From the NCBI GenBank assembly GCA_037446255.1, contig JBBIIY010000003.1, forward strand, positions 1 to 64,000: a stretch of 64,000 nt of DNA, written 5' to 3'. Shown here piece by piece: positions 1 to 12,386 of this stretch (positions within the stretch are counted from its first letter, which is position 1; each line of letters begins with the position of its first letter). The notes under the pieces were generated by a model. It saw only the letters and a program-made list of their open reading frames with translations, was not told the origin of the DNA and made no database searches. The translations under genes and the position numbers were made by a program. The DNA is from Lithacetigena sp037446255 [NCBI: Coprothermobacterota bacterium] (GTDB lineage: Bacteria; Coprothermobacterota; HKB111).

Positions 1-55
<55 letters not shown>

Positions 56-71
56 TAATTCTTGAAATTAT

Positions 72-106
72 AAACCTCCACCCAGTTGAGGTTTTTCTTC
101 TATTTT
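72..106 (+). terminator. Rho-independent terminator after tRNA-Gly
   Basis: A seven-pair stem (AAACCTC at 72-78 with GAGGTTT at 88-94) closes a nine-base loop and runs into a T-rich tail. It sits 17 bases after the tRNA CCA end and would separate the tRNA transcript from the tig operon. Confidence 0.7.
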
Positions 107-120
107 TAGCTTATGAATTA

Positions 121-126
121 TATAAT
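121..126 (+). promoter_or_regulatory. Possible -10 box of the tig operon
   Basis: A perfect TATAAT lies 24 bases before the tig start codon and just after the tRNA terminator. The hexamer 17 bases upstream (TTCTAT) is a poor -35 box. In AT-rich sequence this is only suggestive. Confidence 0.3.
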
Positions 127-149
127 TAATAGATTACCATGGAGGAAAG

Positions 150-1397
150 ATGATAACCAAAAAAGAACTGCTTGATAGCCACCAGGCTTATCTTGAATAT
201 GAAGTAAGTGAAGAGATTTGGGATAAAGCCTGGAATGATATTTTAATTGAAGAGAACAATAGTACCAAAATTGCAGGTTTTCGAGTGGGTAAAGCCCCTC
301 TGAATATGGTTTTAAATCAACTTGGAAGGGAAAAAGTTTTTGACCTCACCTCTGAAAATGTTTTAAGGAACAATTATCAAAAAATAGTTGAAGAAGCAGG
401 TATTAATATTCTTAGGATTTCGAAATTGAATGTAGAAAAAAAACCTAATGGATTGCCTCTTTATAAATTCACTTTTGATCTAATTCCAGCAATAACTCTT
501 AAAAGTAAGCTTGACAAACTCAAAATTGATATAAAAAAACTACCGGATATTGAAGACGAGCTAAATGAAACGCTTTTATCCATGCAGGATAGTCTTGCCA
601 AACTTACTAAAATTGATGATGCTCCTTTATCAAAAGGGCAAGTAGGTTTATTTTCCACTTTAAATGCAGTAGACGACAAAAACAGGAGAATTAGATTAAA
701 TATTGGGAAAGAAGAATATTTCCCTGGATTTGACGATCAGGTAGAGGGAATGAAACCTGGAGATGAAAAAGAAGTTTATTTTTCCTCAGGAGACAAGAAG
801 TTTCAGGTAACAGTAAGGTTAGAAGGAAATTATCATAAAGAATTACCCTTGATTGATGATGAATTTGCGCTTAGACTCGGCTATACAGATTTGAAAACCT
901 TAACTGGCAAATTAAGAGAAAAAGTAAGTTTACAAGTTTCCAAGCAAAAGAAAGAGGTAATTACCAATCAAGCACTTAATTTACTTCTTAAAAAAGCAGA
1001 AATTCTAATACCCCTGGGCTTGATAGAAGATGAAAAAGATGATATATTATCAGTATTCGTTGAAGATTTACAGAAACGGGGACTGACTTTAGAGACTTAT
1101 CTGGAAACAGAAAAAAAGAGCCTGGAAACTTTACAAAAAGAAGCTGAGGCTGCAGCTAAAAGAAGACTTGAGTTTAGAATGATTCTTGATAAATTAGCAT
1201 CTGATTACCAGGTTGCAGTATCAGAGGAAGACTTAAATACCGAATTAGAAAAACTGGCACAGGAAGAAAAAATTCCATTGATTAAGTTTAAATCAAAACT
1301 TAAAACTGAGGAATTTAACAGGATAAACAATTATATAAAAAGAGAAAAAATATTAGACATGATTCCCGAGTTAGTTAAAATTAAGGAGGTAAAATGA
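150..1397 (+). CDS. tig: Trigger factor, ribosome-associated chaperone and prolyl isomerase
   Basis: Trigger factor binds at the ribosome exit tunnel and shields new polypeptides. The 415-residue product has the family's three parts: an N-terminal ribosome-binding domain with the signature loop GFRVGKAP at residues 43-50, a central FKBP-type isomerase domain (about 150-230), and a helical C-terminal chaperone domain. Length is close to E. coli (432). The ATG at 150 follows a GGAGGA ribosome site. The stop overlaps the clpP start by four bases (ATGA), so translation is probably coupled. The tig-clpP-clpX order is common in bacteria. Confidence 0.95.
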   Translation: MITKKELLDSHQAYLEYEVSEEIWDKAWNDILIEENNSTKIAGFRVGKAPLNMVLNQLGREKVFDLTSENVLRNNYQKIVEEAGINILRISKLNVEKKPNGLPLYKFTFDLIPAITLKSKLDKLKIDIKKLPDIEDELNETLLSMQDSLAKLTKIDDAPLSKGQVGLFSTLNAVDDKNRRIRLNIGKEEYFPGFDDQVEGMKPGDEKEVYFSSGDKKFQVTVRLEGNYHKELPLIDDEFALRLGYTDLKTLTGKLREKVSLQVSKQKKEVITNQALNLLLKKAEILIPLGLIEDEKDDILSVFVEDLQKRGLTLETYLETEKKSLETLQKEAEAAAKRRLEFRMILDKLASDYQVAVSEEDLNTELEKLAQEEKIPLIKFKSKLKTEEFNRINNYIKREKILDMIPELVKIKEVK

Positions 1398-2002
1398 GTC
1401 CGCTTATACCGATTGTTATAGAGCAAACTGGAAAAACTGAAAGAGCCTATGACATATATTCGCGTTTGCTCAAGGATAGGATTATCTTCCTCGGTGGACC
1501 GGTAATGGATGATTCCAGCAACCTGATAATTGCTCAGCTATTATTTCTGGAAGCAGAAGACCCTAAGAAAGATATTTTCTTGTATATAAATAGTCCTGGC
1601 GGTTCTTTGTCAGCAGGATTAGCAATTTATGATACCATGCAATATATAAAATCAGCAGTGGCTACCTATTGCGTTGGTCAAGCTGCCAGTATAGCAGCCT
1701 TGTTGCTCTCTGCAGGGACTCCTGGTAAGCGGCTCGCCCTTCCTCATTCCAGGATTATGATTCATCAACCCTGGGGTGGTTTTCAGGGGCAAGCATCTGA
1801 TATTGCTATACATGCTCAAGAAATGCTTAAAATGAAGCAGTTGGTAAATGAGTTGATTTCTCTTCATACGGGAAGACCTATCGATGCTATAGAAAAAGAC
1901 ACCGATAGAGATTATTATATGTCTCCTGAAGAAGCCAAACATTACGGATTAATTGATTCCATAGTTGCCAGCAGTAAAGAGGTGGATATTGGCACCAAAT
2001 AA
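1394..2002 (+). CDS. clpP: ATP-dependent Clp protease proteolytic subunit
   Basis: ClpP forms the tetradecameric serine protease chamber fed by ClpX. The 202-residue product keeps the full catalytic triad: Ser99 (in QAASIAA), His124 (in MIHQP) and Asp173 (in DTDRD), with the usual spacing compared with E. coli. The ATG lies in the tig stop (ATGA), and AAGGAGGT stands just upstream. It is followed directly by its unfoldase gene clpX. Confidence 0.97.
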   Translation: MSPLIPIVIEQTGKTERAYDIYSRLLKDRIIFLGGPVMDDSSNLIIAQLLFLEAEDPKKDIFLYINSPGGSLSAGLAIYDTMQYIKSAVATYCVGQAASIAALLLSAGTPGKRLALPHSRIMIHQPWGGFQGQASDIAIHAQEMLKMKQLVNELISLHTGRPIDAIEKDTDRDYYMSPEEAKHYGLIDSIVASSKEVDIGTK

Positions 2003-3227
2003 CAACACCACTATACCTCGTTGTTCTTTTTGCAGGAAAAACCAGGAGGAAGTTAAGAGAGTCATAGCTGGTCCGAAAGGTGTTTTTATTTGTTCAGAGT
2101 GTATCGAGTTAGCCTATGATCTTATTAAAGATACCGAAACCCAGCCTTTAAAAACTATAAAATCTGGAAGTTTACCCAAACCCCAGGAAATTAAAAATTT
2201 TCTTGATGATTATGTTATTGGACAAAATAAGGCAAAAAAAGTAATATCTGTTGCTGTTTATAACCATTACAAAAGGCTTTTTTCTAAACAGAAAAAAAGT
2301 GGGGAAGTAGAACTACAAAAAAGTAATATTCTTCTCATTGGTCCTACTGGTGTCGGTAAAACCTATCTTGCTCAAACACTTGCCAGGTTTTTAGATGTTC
2401 CTTTTGCCATGGCTGATGCTACTACCCTTACAGAAGCTGGTTATGTAGGAGAAGATGTTGAAAATGTCATTTTGAGACTTCTACAATCAGCAAATTATAA
2501 TGTTAAAAAAGCTGAACAAGGCATCGTCTATATTGATGAAATTGATAAAATTGCCCGTAAAAGTGAAAATCCCTCCATAACCCGGGATGTCTCTGGAGAA
2601 GGGGTTCAACAGGCTTTATTAAGGATTGTTGAAGGTACTGTAGCTAATGTTCCGCCTCAAGGAGGAAGAAAGCACCCTTACCAGGAGTTCATTCAGGTGA
2701 ATACCGAGCATATTCTTTTTATAGCAGGTGGAGCTTTTGATGGTTTAGGAAAAATTATTTTAGAGAGGAATAAGAAAATCACCGTAGGTTTCGATCAATT
2801 GCAAAAAGAACAATCATCCTACGATCTTAATGCTAAAGTGCTTCCTCAAGACCTTTTAAAATACGGAATGATACCTGAGTTTATAGGCAGGTTCCCCATA
2901 TTAGTTCCAGTCCAACCTTTGAAAGTGGAAGACCTTAAAGAGATTCTAACCAAGCCAAGGAATGCCCTGATAAAACAGTACGAGTACCTGTTGTCTCTTG
3001 ATGGGGTTGAGCTGGAGTTTACCGATAGTGCTCTTCAGTTGATTGCGGTTGAATCTTTAAGGAGAGGTACCGGAGCTCGGGGGTTAAGAGCGGTCCTGGA
3101 AGACATTATGCTGGAAATAATGTATGAAGTCCCTTCAAAAGCAGGGACGAAAAAAATAATTATTGATGAAGCAGATGTTCAGAAAAAGATTTCTTCCAAC
3201 TACAGTTCTGAAATGGATATTGCCTGA
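1989..3227 (+). CDS. clpX: Clp protease ATP-binding subunit ClpX
   Basis: AAA+ unfoldase that recognises substrates, including SsrA-tagged proteins, and threads them into ClpP. With the start chosen here it has 412 residues. The zinc-binding domain has Cys12, Cys15, Cys35 and Cys38, Walker A is GPTGVGKT at 118-125, Walker B is in VYIDEIDKI, and the sensor-2 motif is RGTGARG. I chose TTG at 1989 because GAGGT at 1979-1983 is well spaced before it. An earlier in-frame TTG at 1965 would add eight residues deeper in clpP and has no better site. The overlap with clpP is 14 bases. Confidence 0.95.
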   Translation: MAPNNNTTIPRCSFCRKNQEEVKRVIAGPKGVFICSECIELAYDLIKDTETQPLKTIKSGSLPKPQEIKNFLDDYVIGQNKAKKVISVAVYNHYKRLFSKQKKSGEVELQKSNILLIGPTGVGKTYLAQTLARFLDVPFAMADATTLTEAGYVGEDVENVILRLLQSANYNVKKAEQGIVYIDEIDKIARKSENPSITRDVSGEGVQQALLRIVEGTVANVPPQGGRKHPYQEFIQVNTEHILFIAGGAFDGLGKIILERNKKITVGFDQLQKEQSSYDLNAKVLPQDLLKYGMIPEFIGRFPILVPVQPLKVEDLKEILTKPRNALIKQYEYLLSLDGVELEFTDSALQLIAVESLRRGTGARGLRAVLEDIMLEIMYEVPSKAGTKKIIIDEADVQKKISSNYSSEMDIA

Positions 3228-3256
3228 AGTTATAAAATTTAACAAGGAGAATATTT

Positions 3257-4138
3257 ATGGATAAAGGAACGGTAACTATTAAAAGAGGTTTAGCCCAGAT
3301 GCTCAAAGGTGGAGTAATTATGGATGTGGTGAATTCTGAACAGGCGTTGATTGCCGAAGAAGCTGGAGCATGTGCAGTAATGGCTTTGGAAAGAGTTCCT
3401 GCTGATATTAGAGTTCAAGGTGGAGTTGCCAGGATGGCTGACCCCAAGATTATAGAACAAATAATGAATGCTGTTTCTCTTCCAGTAATGGCTAAAGTAA
3501 GAATTGGTCATTTTGTGGAAGCTCAGATTCTGGAGTCAATAGGAGTAGATTTCATAGATGAATCAGAAGTTTTAACTCCTGCAGATGAAAAATATCATAT
3601 AAACAAACATAATTTTAAAACCCCCTTTGTATGTGGAGCACGAGATATTGGCGAAGCCCTCAGAAGAATTGCAGAGGGAGCTTCCATGATAAGAACTAAA
3701 GGTGAGGCTGGAACAGGGAATGTTGTAGAAGCTGTAAAACATATCCGAACAGTTAATGATGGTCTTAGAAAAATAGTTTCTATGGAATTAGAGGAATTAG
3801 TAAAATATACCAAAGAAATAGGCTCTTCACTTGAATTACTTTTAGAGGTTAAAGAACTTAAAAAATTACCGGTGGTAAATTTTGCCGCAGGAGGGATTGC
3901 CACTCCTGCAGATGCTGCTTTAATGATGCAGCTTGGTTGCGACGGAGTTTTTGTCGGTTCGGGGATATTTAAATCACAAAATCCAGCTATGAGAGCTAAG
4001 GCGATTGTTACTGCAGTAACCTATTTTAACCAGCCAGAAATGTTAAAGGAAATCTCTTTCGGTTTGGGTGAAGCCATGCCAGGTCTGGAAATTCAAAAAA
4101 TAAAAGAAGATGAAATCATGCAAAAACGAGGGTGGTAG
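3257..4138 (+). CDS. pdxS: Pyridoxal 5'-phosphate synthase subunit PdxS
   Basis: PdxS condenses ribose 5-phosphate, glyceraldehyde 3-phosphate and ammonia to PLP. It is a TIM barrel of 293 residues, the usual length. The two key lysines of the family are visible: Lys80 in VMAKVRIGH and Lys148 in RTKGEAGTG, and Asp23 lies in the conserved IMDVV. An AAGGAG site precedes the ATG. The gene runs into pdxT, its glutaminase partner, with a one-base stop/start overlap. Confidence 0.97.
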   Translation: MDKGTVTIKRGLAQMLKGGVIMDVVNSEQALIAEEAGACAVMALERVPADIRVQGGVARMADPKIIEQIMNAVSLPVMAKVRIGHFVEAQILESIGVDFIDESEVLTPADEKYHINKHNFKTPFVCGARDIGEALRRIAEGASMIRTKGEAGTGNVVEAVKHIRTVNDGLRKIVSMELEELVKYTKEIGSSLELLLEVKELKKLPVVNFAAGGIATPADAALMMQLGCDGVFVGSGIFKSQNPAMRAKAIVTAVTYFNQPEMLKEISFGLGEAMPGLEIQKIKEDEIMQKRGW

Positions 4139-4716
4139 TGAACATAGGTATTCTGGCACTTCAGGGCGCATTCCTTGAACACCAAAAAATACTCACTAAA
4201 TTAGGTGTTGATAGTTCTTTGATAAAAAATACCACTGACCTTGATAATATTGACGGGATTATTTTACCTGGAGGAGAAAGCACTTCCATGAGGCTTATCT
4301 CGCAGAGAAAAGAATTATGGTCTGGATTAAAATTAAAATTACACATGGGATTACCTGCTTTTGGTACCTGCGCAGGAGCAATTTTGCTTTCTAAAGCAAT
4401 CGCTGGAGAAAATACGGAAACATTAGGCTTGATAGATGTTCAAGTGAAGCGGAACGCTTACGGCAGACAGATAAATAGTTTTAATGATTTTATAAATCTA
4501 AAATTTTCTCCTGAAAAGGATTATTTAGCTATTTTCATCCGTGCTCCTGTATTTGAAAAAATAGGTAAGCAAGTTGAGATATTAGCAAAACATCAAGACC
4601 AGCCTGTACTGTTAAGAGAGAAAAATGTAGTTATCTCATCTTTTCACCCGGAATTAACTGATGATTTAAGAGTTCATTCATATTTTATTGATATTTTCAA
4701 AAACAAAGAGAGGTGA
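4138..4716 (+). CDS. pdxT: Pyridoxal 5'-phosphate synthase glutaminase subunit PdxT
   Basis: Class I glutamine amidotransferase that supplies ammonia to PdxS. The catalytic triad is Cys78 (in GTCAGA), His170 and Glu172 (in SFHPEL), and the oxyanion-type loop GGEST is at 45-49. I chose GTG at 4138, which shares its first base with the pdxS stop TAG, because the protein then starts MNIGILALQG as in other PdxT proteins and GAGGG stands six bases upstream. A GTG two codons earlier is possible. Length is 192 residues. Confidence 0.95.
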   Translation: MNIGILALQGAFLEHQKILTKLGVDSSLIKNTTDLDNIDGIILPGGESTSMRLISQRKELWSGLKLKLHMGLPAFGTCAGAILLSKAIAGENTETLGLIDVQVKRNAYGRQINSFNDFINLKFSPEKDYLAIFIRAPVFEKIGKQVEILAKHQDQPVLLREKNVVISSFHPELTDDLRVHSYFIDIFKNKER

Positions 4717-4724
4717 GTAAATAA

Positions 4725-5468
4725 ATGTCTGGACATTCTAAATGGCATAACATTAGAGTGAAAAAAGGGAAAATGGATTCTATAAGGGGTAAAACTTTTA
4801 GTAAAATTACCAAAGAACTTATAGTAGCTGCCAGAGGAGGCAGTAATCCCGAAATTAATAACAGACTTCGCGTAGCTGTAGAAAAAGCTAAGGAAGTAAA
4901 TATGCCTGCTGAAAATATTGAAAGAGCTATTAAAAAGGGTTCTGGAGAACTTGAAGGGGTGTCTTATGATGAAGTTATTTATGAAGGTTACGGGCCAAGT
5001 GGTGTAGCTATAATGGTGGAAGCATTAACTGATAACAGAAATCGCACAACTGCAGAAATAAGGTCCCTTTTCAGCAAATATGGAGGTTCTATGGGGGAAA
5101 ACGGATGTGTTTCCTGGATTTTTGATAAAAAGGGAGTTATTCAGGTTCCAGGAAGTTTTGATGAAGATAAACTCATGGAATTAGTCATAGAGTGTGGAGC
5201 TGAAGATATGATTAAAGAGAACGAATATTATACGATTTATACCATACCCCAGGATTTATTTGAAATTAAAAATATCCTTGAAAAAAATTCTGTTAAAACC
5301 GAAAGCGTACAGGTTGACCTGGTTCCCAAGAATACTATCAAGCTAACCGGAGATAATGCTGTTAAGTTACTTAAATTTTTGGACATACTTGAAGAACAGG
5401 ATGATGTGCAAAATATTTACTCAAATTTTGATATTGATGAGGATGAAATAAAATTAATTGCCAGTTAA
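4725..5468 (+). CDS. yebC: YebC/PmpR family protein (TACO1 family)
   Basis: The family start MSGHSKWHNI and the conserved GGSNPEINNRLR, YEGYGP and NRNRT segments identify a YebC-type protein of 247 residues. Members act as transcriptional regulators or, as shown for some YebC proteins and mitochondrial TACO1, as translation factors that relieve stalling at proline tracts. The sequence cannot show which applies here. It sits next to ruvCAB, the usual place for yebC. Confidence 0.93.
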   Translation: MSGHSKWHNIRVKKGKMDSIRGKTFSKITKELIVAARGGSNPEINNRLRVAVEKAKEVNMPAENIERAIKKGSGELEGVSYDEVIYEGYGPSGVAIMVEALTDNRNRTTAEIRSLFSKYGGSMGENGCVSWIFDKKGVIQVPGSFDEDKLMELVIECGAEDMIKENEYYTIYTIPQDLFEIKNILEKNSVKTESVQVDLVPKNTIKLTGDNAVKLLKFLDILEEQDDVQNIYSNFDIDEDEIKLIAS

Positions 5469-5979
5469 TAATGTAAATAAACCTGACTGTATTATTATGG
5501 GGGTTGACCCAGGGTTAGCTACCACCGGTGTTGGAATTTTAAGCAGAAAAAATGGAGTTATTAATCCATTATATTGGGGAGTCATAAAAACTACTGTTAG
5601 TACACCCCATTCTCGTAGGTTATTAATCATCTATGAACAGCTCAAGGTATTAATAAATACTTATTCAGTTCAGGAAGTAATTGTAGAAAGCGTGTTTTTT
5701 AATAAAAATGTTAAAACAGCTTTATTGATTGGGGAAACTAAAGGGATAATTCAATTAGCGGCTGAATCCTTAAGTTTGCCTGTTTGTACTTATACTCCTT
5801 TACAGATGAAATTAGCGATAGTGGGTGCTGGTAGAGCTACCAAAAAACAAGTTCAAGAGATTCTAAAACAAAATTTGAAGTTAAATGAACTACCCAAACC
5901 CGACGATGCTGCTGACGCTTTAGGAATAGCTTTTTGCCATTTGTTAATGACCAGGCTTAGTAATCTCAATGATATCTAA
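5458..5979 (+). CDS. ruvC: Crossover junction endodeoxyribonuclease RuvC
   Basis: RuvC resolves Holliday junctions with RuvAB. The RNase H-like fold shows its acidic residues in GVDPG near the N-terminus, in VESVFF, and in the C-terminal PDDAADALG. The TTG at 5458 gives 173 residues and an 11-base overlap with yebC, but no good ribosome site is visible for it. An ATG at 5497 would begin the protein at MGVDPG, close to the usual RuvC start, so the N-terminus is uncertain. Confidence 0.94.
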   Translation: MPVNNVNKPDCIIMGVDPGLATTGVGILSRKNGVINPLYWGVIKTTVSTPHSRRLLIIYEQLKVLINTYSVQEVIVESVFFNKNVKTALLIGETKGIIQLAAESLSLPVCTYTPLQMKLAIVGAGRATKKQVQEILKQNLKLNELPKPDDAADALGIAFCHLLMTRLSNLNDI

Positions 5980-6535
5980 TATTACGGGAGTTATTGTTGA
6001 TATTGAAACATCCCGGATTGTTCTGCAAGTTCAAGAAAATCTCGGTTTGTCGGTTATAATTCCTTCAGCGTATTTTGATAAAGACCAATCAAACCTCAAG
6101 CTGAACGATGTTATAAAACTTTACACCATAGTCAGAATAAAAGAAGAGGAGTTTCTTCTGTATGGTTTCAGAACACCAGAAGAAAGAGATCTTTTTATCA
6201 AACTCATAGCTATAAATGGCGTGGGTCCACGGATAGCCCTTGCAATTATCGGGAACCTTACAGTTAATGGTTTTTATGAAGCCATAAACAATGCCAACCT
6301 GATAGCTTTTAAAAGTATAAGCGGAGTAGGTGATAAAACCGCTAAAAGAATCTTAATTGAATTCAAGGCTCAGATACCTTCATTCCCCACAGAGCTATTT
6401 GATGCCCTATCCAGTATGGGATTCAGCAGAAACGAGATTTATAGTGTTTGGAACAAACTTACAAGAGATAAAATTGATATTCACCTTGCTAACGAAGAAT
6501 TAGTTAAATTGTTTCTGAGGCACTTAAAAAAATGA
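5969..6535 (+). CDS. ruvA: Holliday junction branch migration protein RuvA
   Basis: RuvA tetramers bind the four-way junction and load RuvB. In 188 residues I see the N-terminal OB-fold domain, two helix-hairpin-helix motifs (GVGPRIAL and GVGDKTAKR), and a short C-terminal domain that contacts RuvB. It overlaps ruvC by 11 bases and ruvB by four (ATGA). Confidence 0.95.
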   Translation: MISNITGVIVDIETSRIVLQVQENLGLSVIIPSAYFDKDQSNLKLNDVIKLYTIVRIKEEEFLLYGFRTPEERDLFIKLIAINGVGPRIALAIIGNLTVNGFYEAINNANLIAFKSISGVGDKTAKRILIEFKAQIPSFPTELFDALSSMGFSRNEIYSVWNKLTRDKIDIHLANEELVKLFLRHLKK

Positions 6536-7540
6536 GCACAAAAGAACGAATTGTTTCTCCAGAACTTCTACCTATTGATGATGAAGTAGATTTAAGACCC
6601 TACCAGGTTAATGATTTTACCGGCCAGAGCCATATTAAAGAAATAATGGAGATTTCTCTTCTATCAGCAAAATTGAGGTCACAACCCATTGACCATGTAT
6701 TATTATATGGGCCCCCTGGTCTGGGCAAAACTACCCTGGCTTATATTATAGCCTCGGAAATGGGTTCCAATTTTCATAGAACTACTGGCCCAGCTTTAGA
6801 AAGAGGAGGCGATTTAGCAGCAATCTTATCTGATATAAACAGGGGAGATGTTCTTTTCATAGATGAAATCCATAGATTAAATTACTTAGTTGAAGAAATG
6901 CTATACAGTGTCATGGAAGATTTTAAACTTGATATTATTCTCGGTAGAGGGTCAGCAGCCCGTACTTTAGTTCTCAATTTTCCACCTTTTACTATCGTAG
7001 GGGCAACTACCAAAGCAGGTATGCTTTCCTCTCCCTTACGCGATAGGTTTGGTTTTAGTTTTAGATTTAGATATTATGATGAATCTGAAATAGTTAGCAT
7101 TTTAAAAAGAGCAGCAGGTTTGATGAAGGTTGAGATTGACGATGATGCCCTATCTGAAACTGCTCGTAGATCAAGAGGAACTCCCCGGGTTGCCCTGAGA
7201 TTGGCCAAAAGAATAAGAGATTATGCCATGGCAAAAAACCAAACTATAATAAGCATTAAGCTTGCCCTTGATAGTTTTAAGCTTTTGAACATTGATGAGT
7301 TGGGTTTGGATGATGTAGACAGGATGTTCTTAAAATTAATATTCACTAACTTTAATGGTGGACCAGTAGGGTTAGAATCCATAGCTTACGCTATGGGTGA
7401 GGATAAAAGAACCATTGAAGATATTATTGAGCCTTTTCTATTGCAAAAAGGTTTGTTGATTAGAACCGGAAGAGGTAGAGTATTAACCCCTCTTTGTCTC
7501 AAGCATTTAAATTTAGAGACGGAAGCTAAATCGCTATTTA

Positions 7541-7548
<8 letters not shown>
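6532..7548 (+). CDS. ruvB: Holliday junction DNA helicase RuvB
   Basis: AAA+ motor that drives branch migration with RuvA. It has Walker A GPPGLGKTT at 60-68, Walker B LFIDEIH, the sensor region GATTKAGML and a C-terminal winged helix (about 260-338). Its 338 residues are the usual length. The ATG overlaps the ruvA stop, and the queH start lies inside its last codons. Confidence 0.97.
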
Positions 7549-9478
<1,930 letters not shown>

Positions 9479-9486
<8 letters not shown>

Positions 9487-10138
9487 CTTATTTTCTCAGG
9501 TAGAGAACAATGAGATTATAAGAACTTACCTGACGAAAGCCGATGCTTATATGGATAAGTTAGGCTTTACCGAGCATGGAATAAGGCATGCTGGAATTGT
9601 TGCAAGAGGAGCGATGGATGTAATGAATGGACTTGGTTATTCTCGGAGAGAAGCTGAACTTGCTGGTGTTGCGGGGTTTCTTCATGACATAGGGAATACA
9701 GTTTCCAGAGAAAACCATTCTCAGGTGGGTGCCATTTTAGTTTCGCTATTAGTTAAGGATTTGTTATTACCAGAAGAGATGCTTGATATAATGAATGCTA
9801 TTGGTAATCATGACGAGGAAAGCGGGATACCTGCCAACCCTATTACTGCAGCGTTAATCATCAGCGATAAGTCTGATGTTCATCGAGAAAGGGTTAGAAA
9901 TCCCAATGCTATCTCTTTTGACATGCACGATCGGGTTAATTATGCTGTTTTAAATCGTGATTTAATAATTAACCCTGATAGAAAGGAAGTTATACTAAGT
10001 CTTGATGTAGATACGAGCACTTTTGAAGTGGTAGAGTATTTTGAAATATTTTTAAGCCGTATGATAATGTGTAAACGCTCTGCCCAGGTTCTCGGAGTGG
10101 TTTTTAAATTATTAATTAACAATACACAGATTATTTAA
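9479..10138 (+). CDS. HD-domain phosphohydrolase, substrate unknown
   Basis: A 219-residue soluble protein with a single HD fold. The metal-binding pattern is visible: His33 or His37 (EHGIRH), His69-Asp70 (FLHDIG), and later NHD and SDKSD motifs. HD proteins of this type are metal-dependent phosphohydrolases, sometimes acting on nucleotides or cyclic nucleotides. The sequence does not reveal the substrate. It lies between yajC and secD and overlaps yajC by eight bases, so it belongs to the secretion operon by expression if not by function. Confidence 0.82.
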
Positions 10139-10152
10139 TAAAGAAAGGTTGG

Positions 10153-11436
10153 ATGAAAATGAGAAAATTAAACTGGAAGTGGTTAGTAGTTTTATTTATG
10201 ATTTTGCTATCAACCATGGTGATTTGGACTGGAGATCCTGTTTCCAAATATGTGCCTGCTTTAAGCTTAGAATATAAACCGCAACTTGGTTTAGACATAG
10301 CTGGTGGGATTCATATTGTTTTAGAAGCTGTTGATACCCCAGAAGTAAAGGTTGAAGAAGCTGATGTTAAGGCAGTTGAACAGGTGCTCAGGGGTAGGGT
10401 GGATGCTCTGGGTTTAACCGAACCTAACATATATCGTTTAGGAGGTGACGCTTGGAGAAGAATAATTGTTGAACTTCCTTATGAAAAAAAAGCAGGGATC
10501 AAAGATCCTGCAGAAGCCATGGAGCTTATTGGAAAAACCGCTTTGCTGGAGTTTAAAGCGGAAGATGGAACAGTCCTGATCACAGGTAAATACTTGAGAT
10601 CAGCTAAATCCACTACCGATGAGATGGGTTCACCAGCGGTTGGTTTTGAATTTGATGAAGCCAGGGCGAAAGCTGATGGACAAAAATCCTTTGAAGAGAT
10701 TACCTCCGAACACCTTAATAAAACAATCTCTATTGTACTTGATGGAGAAGTAATATCTTCTCCTCGGGTAGAATCAGTAATAACCCGGGGTGAAGGCATC
10801 ATTAAAGGTAACTTTACTTTTGATGAAGCTGCCAGGTTATCGGCTCTTTTGAGGGGAGGCGCTTTACCCGTTAAAATGGTAATCGCTGAAACTCGTTTTC
10901 TTGGACCCGCACTGGGTTATGATTATTTAAGAAAAGTTGAATTCACTGGTGTGGCAGCATTTATTTTAGTAGTATTATTTATGGCTTTCAATTATAAATT
11001 TATATCAATAGTATCTATATTTTCTTTATCAACTTTCATATTATTTCTTATAGGTATATTGATAGCTCTTAAGGCTACCCTGACCATACCCGGTATTGCC
11101 GGCATAGTTTTATCATTGGGTATGGCAGTAGATGCCAGTATTATTATTTTTGAAAGAATACGAGAAGAGGTATTGCAGGGAAGAAATGTAAGGACTGCTG
11201 TTAATAATGGTTATAAAAAAGCTTTTTCCACTATTTTTGACTCTAATGTTACAACTCTTATTGGAACCTTAATTTTATATCAATTTGGCACAGGACCGAT
11301 TAGGGGTTTTGCGGTAACCCTGTCTTTAGGGATTTTAGTAAGTCTTTTTGTAACTCTATTTGTTGGTAGGTTAGTAATGGATGCTTTCGGAATCAAATAT
11401 TTAGTTCCACTATCCTTAAAATTGAGGAGGCAGTAA
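10153..11436 (+). CDS. secD: Protein translocase subunit SecD
   Basis: SecD with SecF uses the proton or sodium gradient to pull secreted proteins across the membrane after SecYEG. The 427-residue product has one N-terminal membrane segment, an extracytoplasmic domain with the motif LGLDIAGGIHIV, and a block of five membrane segments from about residue 258 to the end, including GLGMAVDASIIIFERIREE-like core residues. The external domain is short compared with E. coli, as in many non-proteobacteria. The stop TAA shares a base with the secF ATG. Confidence 0.95.
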   Translation: MKMRKLNWKWLVVLFMILLSTMVIWTGDPVSKYVPALSLEYKPQLGLDIAGGIHIVLEAVDTPEVKVEEADVKAVEQVLRGRVDALGLTEPNIYRLGGDAWRRIIVELPYEKKAGIKDPAEAMELIGKTALLEFKAEDGTVLITGKYLRSAKSTTDEMGSPAVGFEFDEARAKADGQKSFEEITSEHLNKTISIVLDGEVISSPRVESVITRGEGIIKGNFTFDEAARLSALLRGGALPVKMVIAETRFLGPALGYDYLRKVEFTGVAAFILVVLFMAFNYKFISIVSIFSLSTFILFLIGILIALKATLTIPGIAGIVLSLGMAVDASIIIFERIREEVLQGRNVRTAVNNGYKKAFSTIFDSNVTTLIGTLILYQFGTGPIRGFAVTLSLGILVSLFVTLFVGRLVMDAFGIKYLVPLSLKLRRQ

Positions 11437-12386
11437 TGGACCTGGTAAGTAGAAAAAAAACATGGTTGCTTATTTCTGGAATAGTCATAGCCCTAAGTGC
11501 GCTTTTTCTTTTTGTTAGCTGGAGAATTACTGGTTCTCCTCTTAATTTCGGTATTGATTTTACAGGAGGATCAATTGTGGAAGTTTCAATTACCGGTGAA
11601 ATTTCTGAATCACAGGTAAGAGAAAAAATCCAGGAACTAAAAATAGGTAATGCGATAGTTCAATCAATCCCTGGAGACACTGCTCAGGAAAAACATTTTC
11701 TAATTAGAACTCCTATACTTTCTCAGGAAAAGGTTGTGGAATTAGAGAAAGGAATAAAAAACTCATTTGAAGGAGTAACCATTCTTCGCTCAGAAATGGT
11801 TGGTCCAACTATTGGTGCTCTATTGAGAAGACAAGCGGTTACAGCCCTTATTTTAGCACTGATTTTTATTATGTTTTATATAACCTGGCGATTTGATTTT
11901 CCTTATGCTGTAGTTACCATTCTGGCTTTAATGCACGATGTAATGGTAACTATTGGTGCTTATGCTTTATTCCGTTTTGAAATTAATAGCCCATTTGTGG
12001 CGGCAATCCTTACCCTGGTGGGTTATTCAGTCATGGACTCGGTGGTTGTTCTGGATAGGGTTAGAGAAAATAGGAAACTTCATTCAGGTGCAGCCTTTTC
12101 CAAAATTGTCAATATGAGTATTCTTCAAAGTTTCAGGAGATCTATCAACACTTCAGTAACTACCGTACTCGCTGTTATAGCTTTATTTATTTTTGGTCCT
12201 GTAGCAGTAAGACCATTTTCTTTCGGATTAGGTGTGGGACTAATAACGGGAACTTATTCGTCTTTGTTTATCGCCAGCATGCTTTTAGTGGTCTGGCAAG
12301 AATGGAGAGAAAAAAGGTCTAGAAAGGTCTATACCAGGAAGGTGAATGAATCCAGAAAGACTCAACCAACTAAACGAAAAACTTAA
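11436..12386 (+). CDS. secF: Protein translocase subunit SecF
   Basis: Partner of SecD. In 316 residues it has an N-terminal membrane segment, the conserved FGIDFTGGS motif, an extracytoplasmic stretch and five further membrane segments, with the conserved GYSVMDSVVVLDRVRE. The start overlaps the secD stop by one base. Its last 41 bases overlap the relA start in another frame. Confidence 0.95.
   Translation: MDLVSRKKTWLLISGIVIALSALFLFVSWRITGSPLNFGIDFTGGSIVEVSITGEISESQVREKIQELKIGNAIVQSIPGDTAQEKHFLIRTPILSQEKVVELEKGIKNSFEGVTILRSEMVGPTIGALLRRQAVTALILALIFIMFYITWRFDFPYAVVTILALMHDVMVTIGAYALFRFEINSPFVAAILTLVGYSVMDSVVVLDRVRENRKLHSGAAFSKIVNMSILQSFRRSINTSVTTVLAVIALFIFGPVAVRPFSFGLGVGLITGTYSSLFIASMLLVVWQEWREKRSRKVYTRKVNESRKTQPTKRKT

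Noticed and set aside
1965-1988. Longer ClpX N-terminus from TTG 1965
   Set aside because: The TTG at 1989 has a better spaced GAGGT site, and the extra eight residues are not typical of ClpX.
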